NCBI GenBank assembly: GCA_905147135.1
Contig: LR990056.1
Span: 8,690,001 to 8,754,000, forward strand
From: Blastobasis lacticolella
Lineage: Eukaryota; Arthropoda; Insecta; Lepidoptera; Blastobasidae
Length of the DNA: 64,000 nt
Reading direction: 5' to 3'
Part shown: in pieces, positions 33,604 through 45,560 of the stretch
How positions within the stretch are numbered: position 1 is the first letter of the stretch
Layout: the number at the start of each line of letters is the position of its first letter
The notes under the pieces: generated by a model
What the model saw: only the letters and a program-made list of their open reading frames with translations
Databases searched by the model: none
Told to the model about the DNA's origin: nothing
Position numbers and translations under genes: made by a program

Positions 33604-33960
33604 ATGTCTGTGACTGTGTCTGTGACTGTGTCTGTGACTGTGTCTGTGACTGTGTCTGTGACTGTGTCTGTGACTGTGTCTGTGACTGTGTCTGTGACTG
33701 TGTCTGTGACTGTGTCTGTGACTGTGTCTGTGACTGTGTCTGTGACTGTGTCTGTGACTGTGTCTGTGACTGTGTCTGTGACTGTGTCTGTGACTGTGTC
33801 TGTGACTGTGACTGTGTCTGTGACTGTGTCTGTGACTGTGTCTGTGACTGTGTCTGTGACTGTGTCTGTGACTGTGACTGTGACTGTGTCTGTGACTGTG
33901 TCTGTGACTGTGTCTGTGACTGTGTCTGTGACTGTCTGTGACTGTGTCTGCGACTGTGAC
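33604..33960 (+). repeat. 12-bp minisatellite (TCTGTGACTGTG), about 29 units
   Basis: Nearly perfect 12-bp units with a few 6-bp (TGTGAC) interruptions. The plus frame gives VTVS repeats and the minus frames TVTD or SHRH repeats, all artefacts of the repeat. It lies between the integrase remnant and the 3' LTR. Confidence 0.95.
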
Positions 33961-35389
33961 CGAGACCATTCGTGTGTTAACAGGTGCCACACGGGCGATC
34001 CACTCGATGGATATGCATACAGATCCGATCCATGCGCTGGATGTGAAACAGTAAAATGATTACTGTTCGACTAGAGGGCCGTCGCGTTAGATGTCTTGCT
34101 CGAGAGTTAATTGGTGTTGAGAGTTGAATGATGGCTGCGATACGTGACTCTGGTTATTGTATAGTAAAATATGTCCCGTTTGTAAATACTTTGTGTTAAT
34201 CAAGTCTGTGATCTGAGTTGTAAGATTATGATGATCTATGAAGTAAAGTAATCTAGTAAAATGAAATTTGAGTTGAATGGAACCATTTTACCGCGCTGGT
34301 AGATAAATGAAAGTAGGTAATATTTTGACTTTGATTACTAATGAGATCTAAAGCTAGTGACGTAATGGGAAATGAATTTCCGCTTCTGTTATCCACGGGC
34401 CGTGTCTGACTGGCAAAACTCAGTTGCTCTTTTGTGACGCTGCTTTAGATCCTGGCTGTATAGGAGTTGCAGTGCTGAGAATTTACATTGGGTACTACTG
34501 GCAGTATATTTGTGTAGGTAGTGAGTACCGGTCAATGGAGTTCTGGTTTCGAACAATGTGTCCGAAGTATTTGAGTATTTGTACTTGCGCAGTCGACGAT
34601 CATCTTTTCTTAATTTGAAGCTCTTCCAAGATCGAGACATTGGTCCGAAATGCAGTTTAAGGGATCCGCAGCAGTCTCTGCCAACATCACATTTTCAGCG
34701 CATCGATTTTGCGTCGGTCTTTAAGGGGAACCGTCGAGGTTTCTGCGCCATACAGAAATATGGGGACAACTCATTAGGCGGACTTTGTTTCGACTTTCTA
34801 TGACGATTACTAATTGTGTAACTCGTAGACAGTTATCACGTGTTATGATAGTAGATAGACTGTATTACCTATGACTGACTTAGTACAGATTTGGTCGAAG
34901 AATTGACCACAAGCTGAGAGTCTATAGACAGCTATAAGTGAAGTAAAACGTGTTAAGGTTGCTACTTTGTGATTGGCAATTTCATATTGAGATGTATACT
35001 GCATAGTCTAACAGTAGTGTATCTACGTACAATAGGTACAGGTTATAAAAGTATGGCTACGTTTAATAGGTACAGTTAAAAGTATGGCGAGTACTGTACT
35101 AGCCTCTATGTTTTATAAAGGTACTACTAAAGTCTATAAGTACCTACAGGTTACAAAAATCAGATGAATCAACGTCACTGAGTAGAAACGTTAGCTATGT
35201 TTATTAATTTCGATTTGTCTTTCCACGAGTTAAGGAATATTGTTTTGAGTTTAGAATGATAAGAAGAGAGCTAGTGTAGAGTCTCTTACAACCATAGGGT
35301 CAGGAATGACCGAGCGAACAAGGTACTGTGCTGTGGTATTCTTATATTTCAGATCAACACACGAGGACGTGTGTTTCGCAGGATGGCCG
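33961..35389 (+). other. 3' internal region of the Gypsy element
   Basis: No recognisable env or other protein; open frames are under 85 codons. Two further small hairpins with stem ATCCA/TGGAT lie at 33998-34012 and 34028-34042. No convincing polypurine tract precedes the LTR. Confidence 0.5.
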
Positions 35390-35957
35390 TGTCGTAGAGG
35401 GTCATGAGCCTAGTCATCATTTTGACTGAGAAACGCAACGTCAATCGAAGCGCCACCTTGCGGATAGCTGGAAATACTGTGAAGACGTCATATTCGGCGC
35501 GCGGTCGCAACGAACACTTCCCATTCGACCATCGACGAGTCAAGACGTGTAACTAGCCGCTCATCCTTTGAAGAAAGAAGAAGTCTTTATTAATTGCCTC
35601 GCATCACATAGCCGTACTCCATAAAGGAGAGTGTGAGTACAGAAGGGACTACCAAATTAGAATTTGTACAAGGGCGCACATGAATAGATTCCCCGGCGCA
35701 CCTTGCGTTTCGGCCTCGCGGGATGGCCATGGGTGGTGGCGGGTCTTCCAGTGACCCACGGGTTCGGTAGTCCCACATTATTATCTGTTACTTAAAATTA
35801 TCCTATGCTTTCATCGTTTGCTGTTTTTATTGTAATTATGCTTTATTACCTCAATACACTGTTAAACTGTTCTTATAATTCTTATTTCAATAACACTATC
35901 CCGAAAATACCTTATGATGGATCTCTCCCCTGCTAGAGTCTGCCCTAGTCTACGACA
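35390..35957 (+). repeat. 3' LTR of the Gypsy element
   Basis: 568 bp, same termini as the 5' LTR; ends TAGTCTACGACA, followed directly by TATATA and the resumed LINE reading frame. Confidence 0.9.
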
Positions 35958-37170
35958 TATATATTAATGAACTTTGCTCTCTCTCAATACCAAATTGCCA
36001 AATATTTATATATGCGGATGATACAGCACTGCTTGTACAAGGCTCTGACCGGGCGGACACATTAAATAATGCGGAAGCAGCATTGAGAGTAGTTCGCAGC
36101 TGGTTATCTAATAACCTGCTAACCCTTAATGTAGAAAAAACAAAATACCTTCCATTCTCAATCTCAGAACGTACACAGCCACCAGCTTCAATGAACATCA
36201 AAGTGCACATGTGTTCCACACTTGACTGCAGGCAGTGTAGCTGCTTAACTCTACATCGAGTTAAGCATGTTCAGTATTTAGGTGTAAATATTGACCGAAA
36301 TCTAAATTAGAACGAACATTTAAGCGCACTCACTACCCGCGTGCGACGTCTTATTTTTATTTTTAGGTCTCTTAGATATTCGGCTGATATTGACACTCTA
36401 AGATTAACCTACACAGCATTATGCCAGTCCTTGCTTGGGTATTGTACAGTGGTCTGGGGTGGAGCGCCAAAAACTTATATGCTGCAGCTGGAGAGGGCCC
36501 AGAGAGCTGTCCTAAAGGTCATGTATCAAAAGCCCTTTAGATTTCCGACCACAGATTTATACGCGCTAAGTAACGTCCTCACAGTAAGGCAGCTCTTCAT
36601 TCTTCGAGTAGTTTTGCGAAGGCATTCAAAGGATCCTACATCATTTGACCCGAAAAAGCGGAGAAGGAGAGACATTTGTTCAGTTCCTCATCACACTACC
36701 ACCTGCTCCTCTAGGCAATATCATGTCATAAATTCGCTACTCTACAACAAGTTGAACAATAATATTAATTTTAATCAGTTGAATAAGTCCGAAACTAAAA
36801 ACAAAATAGAAAAATGGCTTCAAAAACTAACTTACATTGAAACAGATAACTTACTAACCTACTGACTCATTTATACTCAAACCAATGTAAATTGCAGTTC
36901 ATCACTAACCGTAAATTAACTTTCTATTAAGATAATGTAGTATATTTTTGTAATCTCATATTTCTTTATTTCTCAAGTTTTATCATTGTTTACCATAATC
37001 TAAAATATGATGTAGCGCAATGGGTGATTTTGTCTGATTACCAAGATACAGGTTATTCCTAGTTTGGGAAGCAGGGTAACAAAAATTGTTATGTACTTAT
37101 CACACCTGCCATTTTAACATGTACGTCACTGTACTTTATATAAATAAAGAGTATATTATATTATATTTAT

Positions 37171-38011
37171 TCATTTATTTAACAGTTTATTGTACACAAT
37201 ATAACAAAATGTGTAGTTTATATAGTTTACTATATATATCTAATAATTATTCCTCCATCTATTAAAAAAAATCATCTAAACCGTCGGACTGGATCGAAAT
37301 AAAATGTTATTTAGATACAGGCACAATATTTACAAAGACCTTGAGAAAGTAAGCATTAATATAATTTCTATTTTTAAAATTAATCTTAATCACAAAGGTT
37401 TAAATTATTAAAAACTAATACGCAAAGTCCATTTTCCTTTCGCCGAGACGACACTTTTTAATTGCGAAACCGAAACGCGCTCTTTCACACTTGCCACCAA
37501 CACTCACGTTTTTTGGAGATTTAAATTGAATACTGGGTTTGTGGTACCATGGACCACAAGACGAATGAGGGAGGGCACTCCCTCCTCAGATCCCCACGCA
37601 TCCAACTACGATGTCATTTACGGTATAAGTTGAACCCGCCAATGATTATCACGACGACAATACGCTCAGTACAATATGATCATGTTGATGCAGCTGGTCC
37701 AGCTGTGCGTGGCTGGTGCCGTCTAAGCCAAGACAAGTTCCTGTTGGATTGTAGTCACATGGAATAATTGTTCTCTACGCCTCTAGCGCGAACGAAAAAG
37801 AGGCACGGTGTGGTAAGGTCGCCATATCTGACGTGAGGTGTTCCTGTGTTGCTTAAAATGATACACATAACATAACTTTTATATTTTACTGTATTTATGC
37901 ATGCATTGCATGTGGAATATTATATACCCAAGCTTTGGCATATATGCTTTCTGTATTACACACTACAAAATACACATATAAATGCACACAAACAAATAAC
38001 TCAATATCATC
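37171..38011. other. spacer, no feature recognised
   Basis: AT-rich. The 72-codon frame at 37549-37767 has no motif. It includes the presumed 3' UTR of the minus-strand gene starting at 38793, though no perfect AATAAA is seen on that strand close to its stop. Confidence 0.45.
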
Positions 38012-38793
38012 TCAGTACTCCATATCTTTTTTATGTTCATCTCTTATCCGTGCTATAGTGTCAATCATATCTATGTCAAGCCTCTTAAACTTCTCATACA
38101 GCCTAAGCAATCCATTCAAGTCTACCCAATACTCGTCATCGATGTCTTGTCTAACCGCAACATTCAATACTCTGTACAAATCGTACATGATGCGTCTTAC
38201 TCTGTAGAATAAGTAACCCATCTTATACCTGATGTCGGTCCGGTAAGGTTGGCGTTGTTGGAGCGCTTTGTACAAATGCCATCGGGAGTGCACTAAGAAT
38301 TCGAACCCTGCGGACCACAAGTGGGCCTTTTTCATTTCCTCATAATCATTAACTGTCCAACCAAGAAATCCCGAGTTATCTTCTATGTCTTTGATCCCTA
38401 CATGTTGTTTAATTAATGATACGCCCGCTATTTCGATATTTTCCCAATACGGTGATCGATTAAAAGTGAACCAGGGCATCCACACTCCATTTGCATCCGC
38501 CATTCTTTCCTTGCTGATGATGGGGTGATCATGGATAGATGCTATCCCTATCCGCCTGGTGAGGTTACGGAAGTCGTTCTCCACAACCTGGAACGCTTCT
38601 GCGACTACGGGAGGCCCTTCTAATTTTGTATCAGGTAACATGTGCTCTGGTGACATCATTGTAAGATTCTTCGGTACAAAATCTACTTCAATAGCTAGCT
38701 CCCAAAATTTATTCAGGCTGCCGTAGAGGAGTTCATTCGTTTCTTTGCTATAGAGTTCTTTGAGGAACGAAGCGGATATGGTTCCGACGGTGC
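38012..38793 (-). CDS. uncharacterised protein, terminal exon (paralogue 1)
   Basis: I do not recognise this gene. The exon is open for 259 codons plus stop. It begins after a good acceptor (minus strand ATATTGCAG, AG at 38794-38795) with two bases of a split codon, and upstream exons were not found. The visible protein is hydrophilic and apparently soluble, with no transmembrane segment. It has conserved blocks shared with 63405-64000: NLTRRIGI, HPIISKERMADANGVWM, HLWSAGFEFLVHSRWH, ALQQRQPYRTDIRYKMGYLF, RVLNVAVRQDIDDEYW and VDLNGLLRLYEKF. It is rich in Trp, Tyr and Arg. The tail after the last block (RIRDEHKKDMEY) differs from the paralogue. About 70% identity between two copies with no stops suggests a gene under selection. 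Confidence 0.72.
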
Positions 38794-39936
38794 CTGCAAT
38801 ATTATATCATTTGTATTCAACATAACCAAAGAAATAGGATAGATAGGTACCTACAAGGTACAGCAAGTCCAATTTCATTGAAGAGGATATTGACATAAAC
38901 AGCTCTATATTCAGGTCAAAGAATTTGGAGGTCGACAAATTAACTGGTATATCGCCTGCGCGGTGAGGGGGGGCAGAATAGGTGGCGTCATGTGACGTTT
39001 CGGGCGCGCGGGGCAGAGAGCTCAAGTGGCGTTTCTCATTGCGCTTGCGGAGTCAGTACTTAGTACAATGTACCCAGTGTTTATATTCTCTTTGCTAAGC
39101 ACCTATTTCAATTCAATTAATAAAATTGTCGGGGAGCCATCTAGCGAGTGGTTAGGAATGCTTTAGGACCTATTGGAAAACTGCTCATTGGCTATCCGCC
39201 CGCCCGATAGGTGTAGGTTTCCTAAAGGCATCATTAGGCCTATCAAAAAGAAAGCTGCTCGTTGAGCAACCTAACATTATTTTTGTCAATATACATATCT
39301 TAATTAATAAAAAATTCGGTTAGGGACTGTAGTGTATAGGAATAATACAAATATTTATCCTGTCAATTAATATAATAATTTGAATACAATAATGTATTAA
39401 TTCATTATATTGGTACGTAAACGATAGGAACGGTCACTGATGACTGTACCTCCATAAATATTATAAATACCCTCACTTGTCAATAATAGTTGTCATTGTA
39501 ATTGGCAGTCGCGCATGCATCACGTAACGAATTATTTTGCGTGGCTATATATATAATATATAATAAAACCGTTATCTGGGGAATAAAGCTATCTGCCTCT
39601 TTGAGCGCCAGATAGCCGTTATTCGACAGATAGCGTCTTGATAGATCAGTTGGTTTGAGGTTATATTTTGCAGTTTTTGAAGGAAGTAGATGATAAATAA
39701 TATGGATATTTTCGAAAGCCTTGATGACCTAGAAATCAAAGAACAGGCCATAGTATAAGAATATATAAATTCACGTCACAGAAAAGAAATAATTTGCCGA
39801 CTGAACTGACAAGTAAATGAGTCTCGGCAGTTGTGAAACTTGCAGATCGCTCTTTTCCAAAACTGAAAACTACAATGAATAAATAACCATAAAAAATGAC
39901 ACTTGCTTGCCACTGACAGCTTCGTTAGTCAAAAAA

Positions 39937-40357
39937 CAATGAGGAGTTTTCCAGTAGGTATTGTCAGTTGGTTTCAAAAAGCTTCAATAGATGGCGCTCC
40001 TACAATTCTGGTCATTTTTTTAAATTTGTATGATTTTTGCAGTGATACCATGCAGCCATCTAATACTAAACCTAAAAATAAAATGTTTATTAATATAAAC
40101 ATAACTTTTAAAGGTTGAACGAAATATACAGATATATTTTTATGAATAGGCACTATGGTTCATTTTCTTACAACTTCTAAAATGGTTATAAACTATTGAT
40201 AAATACAATATTATCCCATTCAACGTACCCAGTGATTAATCCCCTTTGCTTAGAACGTTTTTCAACCGATTATCAATAACCAAAATTGTCGGGCCGCCAT
40301 CTAGTGAGTGGTTAAGAATGCTTTAGATACCTATTGGAAAACTCCTCATTGTGTAAG
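39937..40357. mobile_element. MITE with 25-bp terminal inverted repeats
   Basis: Left end CAATGAGGAGTTTTCCAGTA mirrors right end TATTGGAAAACTCCTCATTG. The right ~125 bp (CCCAGTGATTAATCC to CCTCATTG) is repeated directly, with changes, at 39065-39195, a truncated sibling. Confidence 0.7.
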
Positions 40358-40844
40358 CGATATTTTTGTTTCACCTCTCTGAAGTTCGTGTTGACTCGGT
40401 GTTGCCAGGATTCAAATACTTACAGATACTTATCCATGAGATAAATTACCATTGAGAAATAGACAACTGATTAACAGACCGAAAAACAGCCTTATAATTT
40501 TATTCGCTGAGTAGTTTAGACATTTTATCTGAGGATTGAACAATCAGCCCGCCACGCTATGTCACAGAACTTATTTCTTAAAAGAAATCTGTACTTATTT
40601 TCACCGAATTAAAAATCAATAGGTTTTTCGTCTCGGGATATAATGTCTTGAAACAAGTTGAACCAATTATAAAATTTATGAATTGATCAATACTTAGTTT
40701 TATCAATTGTGGTCAATCATCTCTATGTACTAAGGCGGTACATACGTTTTCTCGTAAATTGTAATTATTTTTTTCGAAATAGTAACTACTGGCAGTAATA
40801 CTGGTCTTCATAATATGAACTTGGTTATTTGTATCATCATCATC

Positions 40845-41095
40845 ACAGTCCGTAACAGTCCACTGCAGGACTTAGGACCTCTCCCACGAAAGGGGATGTT
40901 ATTGCCATAATCTCCACGCTTGGCAGGCGGGTTGGAGATCGCAGTGTTTAAATATAACAATGGAAAATGCTGCTGCCCATTTTCCAGACTACGGAGACTC
41001 TTGATCTTTTGCCTCGAAAATATTAGTCGCCTTGTACGACACCCATGAGTGTACTGCCGGACACCACACGGCCACCGGACACCACACGGCCATGT
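40845..41095 (-). repeat. dispersed GGCCGTGTGGTGTCC element, reversed
   Basis: Same unit as 6670-6950, with its start duplicated (CCGGACACCACACGGCC twice at about 41058-41092). Confidence 0.7.
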
Positions 41096-41967
41096 ATAAA
41101 CCAGGTTTATTATGTGTAAACCACGTACTGGACACATTGCTCCAGTTACCCTCTAGAAAGTGCGGCACTCAGAGAGAACAAAGTTTTCATACTTTCAAAT
41201 GGTCGTGAAGAATCCGATGAATACTAGAGGGTTTCCTCGATCAGTCACACGACGGTCTTCATCCAATAGTTTCCGTACTAGTGCGTAGTCACTTCTATCG
41301 GCCCGCCCGACCTTACATCATACTCCATCGCGATAGAATTGATTATGCCACCGTTCTATGTTCCTCAGATGGACAAGTATCCCTCAGCGCACTACGCATT
41401 TCCTCAAAACATTTTTGTTTAGTCAAGTTACGCTTAAACTTATACGCAATTATTACACGTACATCATAACGAGAGAAGCCCGCCATTTTCATTTAGAAAA
41501 TTAATTTAAAAAACGAACAAGCCATTCCTTGCCGCTAAATTTGTTTTCTTTTTAATTAAAAAAAATTATTAATAAAAGTTAGTTAGTATGATAGCTTTGT
41601 CTTACCGGATCCTAATTTAGCTACCTACAAAATCTCATACAAATCCGTTCATCCATTTAGGCGTGAAAAGGTTGTATCAAATCAACCTCTTTTGAGAATT
41701 CAGTAATGCTATCTTAGGATTTATTGAACTACCTACTCCTTGAGGACAACAAAGACTTACACAGTTCAATGTGTACGGGGCCCATACAATATTACCCATT
41801 CTCCTTTTGAGAAAAAGTTTCTGAATATGCTATCCGTTTCCCAAAAAACCTGTTGGAGCAAGTACCTAAAGAAGATGCATCAGTTTCATAGAAGCTGTTA
41901 TTATTTATTATTATTATTATTAATATCGAAAGTGCAATGTCTAAGGATAGGTACACCCCGTATCTTA

Positions 41968-42106
41968 AGCCTGGTTTACATTTTGACAAATCACAAATGT
42001 GAGTGAGTAGTACAAGTGACAAGTGCGAGTGAAGAATAAAGTACTTGTCATTTGTTACTTGCACTTCTCACTCGCACTTGTCACATGTCAAAATGTAAGC
42101 CAGGCT
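41968..42106. mobile_element. 139-bp MITE, PIF/Harbinger-like
   Basis: Terminal repeats AGCCTGGTTTACATTTTGAC and GTCAAAATGTAAGCCAGGCT are near perfect. Complementarity continues inward (CACTCGCACTTGTCAC/GTGACAAGTGCGAGTG). It is flanked by TTA on both sides (41965-41967, 42107-42109), the target duplication typical of PIF/Harbinger elements. Confidence 0.8.
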
Positions 42107-42109
42107 TTA

Positions 42110-44257
42110 CAGATAATAACGAAACAAACAACTTACATGACATCAAGAATATTTGTCTGAATATCCCCATATTATCTGAAAAAGATTAAAGCTTCAGTTA
42201 AATCGAATTTAGATTATGTACCTATCTATAAATTCCAGGGTTTTTTATAGGTAGGTACGAGTATGATATTTTAAAGGCAAGCAAATGACCAAGCGGGTCA
42301 ACTAATGGTACTGTAGCGACATCTATCGCTCCAATAGAGAAACTCAACGATATTCACATTATGAGTAGGTACACGAACACAAGGTTGACAAGCATCCGCA
42401 CATAGATGACACTGACCGTCCTACATTGCGCTAGAGAAATGTACCAACTCCGAGCCATATATACAACTTCCGACGATCTACTGTCGGACCCTGACCACAA
42501 CACCCGGCCAGATGGGTAATTACTCTTTTCCACCTTCTCATCTTCACTTGCCAACATGGTGCCTACCCATTATACCTTCACCGCCAAAGCAACTTCCTAA
42601 TAACTCCCACACCATTGTTGAAATACATTTGTAAACATTTTGAAAGATCCGGTGCGGGAGGGGTTTTAAACATAAAAATTCAAAATATATATGCAAATCT
42701 TAGGTACTACATTTCTGAACATTGTTTCGAAGTTGTTGGATGGAACTCAAAATGTGTACTTAGTTGTAATTCATTAACGCGTAGTCCGATTTCATTCATT
42801 TTTTTTTGTTAGAACGGGTGTACTTTATAGATTGTCCCGTAAATGTTTCAAGGTGATCGATATTGGATGTTACTCGGAAATATGTTTCGTGCAACTTAGT
42901 TTTAGTACCTTTTCTGAGAAGAAAGCGAAAAATATCTACATTTTTATACATCTAACGGTGTCGTTTTGATGAATTTTAGAGAATCGTGTCTAATTAACGC
43001 CATCCACAACAATTATTTGAAATATTATTTTTTTAGTCGGCTCTCGGAAAATCTTCCATTACATACTCTTCCACTTAGCCCGGACTTCGGTATCATGTTG
43101 TAAGCCATTTACTCACGCTTTCGACTCGATGTCAATCCCACCACGAAATACCGACAAAGCACAGATACATCCAACGGACAATAAAGAGATATTTTAAGTC
43201 GTCTATTTTACAAATTAGTTCAGCAACAAGTCACTTACAAAAATATAGCTTCAGTCGAAATTTATATAACTCTTTTCTACCTCGCGTCAATTTTATTATC
43301 CCGACTGCGGTGAAGCACGAAACCAGGGGTTATGTTTTTGGATAAGAATTACACAATAGTAGGTATCTAACTAATTAATTAGGTTATAATTGTCTTGAGT
43401 ACTAAATTTTATATTTACGTAACGTGCGTAAAGTTTTAATTGGCGAAGAATTTCTTGTGTTAATTAATTACGTAATTTCAGGCATATAAGATTTTAATTT
43501 GTGATCATAAATGGTTCTATTTCGTATGAATTACTAAATACAATATTTACGAGTACGGTTACATACTGTCGTAGACTGGTAGCCACGTAACTCTGCGCCC
43601 GAAAGTGGACCTTTTGTTTACTTGACAATTTTTAAGTTTAGCCACAGTATGCAAAACAATCAGTAGGTCATCGTTATATACTCTTCAACTTTCGTGCAAT
43701 TTATTAATTTGTTTGTTTATTCGTCAAATCTTAACAATTACTTAACGAAAACTACAATTACAATTATACAAGTATTTAATATGCTTTCTAAAAAAAATTC
43801 ATATGTTTAAGAATAAACATTAGGGTGGTCCTCCTGGCTGTTATAATGGGTGCCATGTCCGTGTCTGGTTTTGTTTTAGAATATCCTGCCATATGTTAGG
43901 TAAATGGTGGTTTGGCTATTTACATGCGGTGACTACCACCGGACCCCCCAATCTGGTAGGGAAACGTCGATTCGCCAGAACACTGACCGTCTGTCAATAC
44001 CACAGGAGGACCACGGCCAGGGGAGGTTGGCTTGGACCCTTGAGATGGTGTTGGGATCCATAACCCACCACCAATTCAACCACATGACCTCATTAATATG
44101 ACATAAAATACGCCTATTGAGTGTGAATTGGTATGAAGTCATCCCTATTGAAAATCAGAGAGATATTAGCTTGAAGACACACTGATGTGGCAAAACTTGT
44201 TACAAGCCGAGCAATTTGTATGTAAGTACATTGGCAGATGGCGCTTAGATATAGAGC
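42110..44257. other. spacer, no feature recognised
   Basis: AT-rich, then more GC-rich at about 43830-44100 (CCACCGGACCCCCCAATC region), which may be a decayed repeat but is not identified. No credible gene. Confidence 0.45.
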
Positions 44258-44612
44258 TTCGGTGGCCGAGCGGTTAGAGTATGCAACTCGTAAGCCAGAG
44301 GTCCCGGGTTTGAATCCCGCTCCGGCCATGTACCAATGACTGTTTTCTGAGTTACGTACATTAGTTGAATACTAACCGATGCTCTTACGATGAGGAAAAA
44401 CATCGTGATGAAACCTGCACATTTAGGCGACTGGATGTGTAACCATGATCCAATCTGGTCAGGTTCCCCTGGTAGCAGGGTCATGGAGGTCAGATGGCAG
44501 TCGCTCCACTGTAATTACCTGATCTGCCGAATCATGGTCAAGGCGGACCTCGGGCCCTCGGGCCCTCGTGCGCGAGAGCACAACCGGGACATTAACGTCA
44601 AGATGATTTTTT
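44258..44612 (+). repeat. tRNA-headed SINE (family 2), longest copy
   Basis: Head CTTCGGTGGCCGAGCGGTTA (A box) and GGTCCCGGGTTTGAATCCC (B box). Body TGATCCAATCTGGTCAGGTT, GGCAGTCGCTCCACTGTAA and tail GAGCACAACCGGGACATTAA. An internal CGGGCCCT doublet is tandemly repeated. I call it a SINE rather than a tRNA gene because the body recurs and the acceptor ends do not pair. Confidence 0.8.
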
Positions 44613-44664
44613 TACATTGACAGATGGCGAAATGTCCCACTGTCTGTCAATGGTCCTCGGCATC

Positions 44665-45232
44665 CTCGCATCATAAGCCGTTGGCTCTCGCATCCGACTC
44701 TGCGATGTCAATCCATCGCTTCTTGGGTCGCCCACGTTGCCCCTTTCCTGATACCGGCAGGTTCAGGCACCTGTTTCCCACGTATCCCTGACGCTTACGC
44801 AACACGTGACTAAAACAGCGCAGGCGAGCTTCTTCGATCTTGTCCTCGATATCCCTCACGCCAAGACTGCCACAGATGTATTCATTACGTACTCGATCGA
44901 GCCATGTAACTCCGCACATCCAGCGCAGCATTTTCATTTAATTGGCGTGAAGTTCGCGAACGTGTTTCGTCAGCGCTGGCCATGTCTCGTAGCCAATAAT
45001 GCCTCACAGGTCTAATTATACTCTTGTATATAAGCCCTTTGAGCTTGACAGGGATTTTAGGGTCACAGACGACTGCCGTGAGTTCCCGCCATTCGGCCCA
45101 AGCTGCAGAGATTTGGGACTTGACATCGGGGCCGATATCGCCAGACTCGTGCATAACGAATCCGAGGTATTTGGATTTATCGTCTCTGGCCAATAATCCG
45201 TTCGAATAGTCTGAATTGAAGAATCTTTATTT
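44665..45232 (-). pseudogene. RTE-type LINE, C-terminal fragment
   Basis: On the minus strand, KYLGFVMHESGDIGPDVK, IPVKLKGLIYKSIIRP and, after a frameshift near 44930, MLRWMCGVTWLDRVRNEY, ARLRCFSHVLRK and GQRGRPKKRWID match the end of an RTE ORF2. Palm-domain catalytic motifs lie outside and are missing. It is a different RTE lineage from the one in the FABP introns. Confidence 0.85.
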
Positions 45233-45440
45233 CGGGTGACAGCTGTCAATCTTAAAATGTGATAACTCTGGAACTATTGGTCCTAAAACACTAGTTCCTG
45301 AATAGAATTTATACTTCTCGTAGCGATCTACATTGTGGATGCCAGCTGTCAAACTAAAAACTGGAATAACTTCGAAACGATCGCTCACGAAAATAGTAGA
45401 CATAGTCCTAAATCGAACTAGTCGAATAGTAGTATAGTGA
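45200..45440. repeat. two diverged units of a ~104-bp repeat
   Basis: CAGCTGTC landmarks at 45240 and 45343 (103 bp apart), each followed by AACTCTGGAACTATTGG-like and ACTAGTTCCT-like blocks. Same family as the array at 48155-48640. Confidence 0.75.
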
Positions 45441-45444
45441 CGAG

Positions 45445-45560
45445 GTAGGTCAGGTTTGGATTAGGATCGACCTCCAGAGTGTAGCCCTGGCAAGGTCAGG
45501 TTTAGATTAGGATCGACCTCCAGAGTGTAGCCCTGGCTAGGTCAGGTTTAGGTTAGGATT
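45445..45560. repeat. 46-bp tandem repeat, 2.3 units
   Basis: Unit GTCAGGTTTAGATTAGGATC plus GACCTCCAGAGTGTAGCCCT and GGCTAG, repeated with 2-3 changes. Confidence 0.85.

Larger units (their letters stand above)
31236..35957 (+). mobile_element. Gypsy-type LTR retrotransposon, internally gutted
   Basis: 4722 bp bounded by LTRs that start TGTCGTAG and end CTACGACA. Flanking duplication TATATA (30-35 before, 35958-35963 after) lies in a TA run. Six bases is the length that fits the host LINE reading frame; four would be the usual Gypsy value. After the 5' LTR, TCAGAAGTGGGAT (31806) resembles a tRNA-Leu-type primer site, offset a few bases. Of pol only the integrase end survives (33046-33337). 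There is no protease, reverse transcriptase or RNase H, so it could only move with help in trans. Confidence 0.85.
30640..37170 (+). pseudogene. CR1-like non-LTR retrotransposon, split by a Gypsy element
   Basis: Left half 30640-31235. An endonuclease N-terminus (LKILHLNIRSVNKNFNN, then VLTECWI) stops at 30850 and is followed after a large internal deletion by reverse-transcriptase motif A (FLDLSKVFDTV, about 31013-31045) and VPQGSILGPTLFNIY. Right half 35958-37170. It resumes with IYADDTALLV (the catalytic Asp pair intact) and runs with stops and frame changes (for example TAG near 36308) to a C-terminus ending TYIETDNLLTY at 36865, then an AT-rich tail to about 37170. The element lost most of its endonuclease and finger region, so it is inactive. 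Confidence 0.85.
38794..41967. other. repeat-rich interval, presumed intron or spacer
   Basis: No exon recognised. Holds a partial MITE (39065-39195), a complete MITE (39937-40357), a reversed dispersed element (40845-41095) and a short dispersed-repeat end at about 41586-41690. The small open frames (38807-39025, 39903-40118, 41281-41469) have no motif. Confidence 0.5.

Noticed and set aside
33294..34059. Long overlapping frames giving VTVS, TVTD or SHRH repeats
   Set aside because: They all read through the 12-bp minisatellite on both strands and lack any non-repetitive domain.
38807..39025. Possible upstream exon of the unknown minus-strand gene
   Set aside because: No similarity to a paralogue can be tested here, no good donor site in phase with the 38793 acceptor, and low-complexity composition.
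44258..44335. tRNA gene
   Set aside because: A and B boxes are present but the acceptor ends do not pair and the same head is attached to a repeated body at 13388 and 25262, so it is a SINE.
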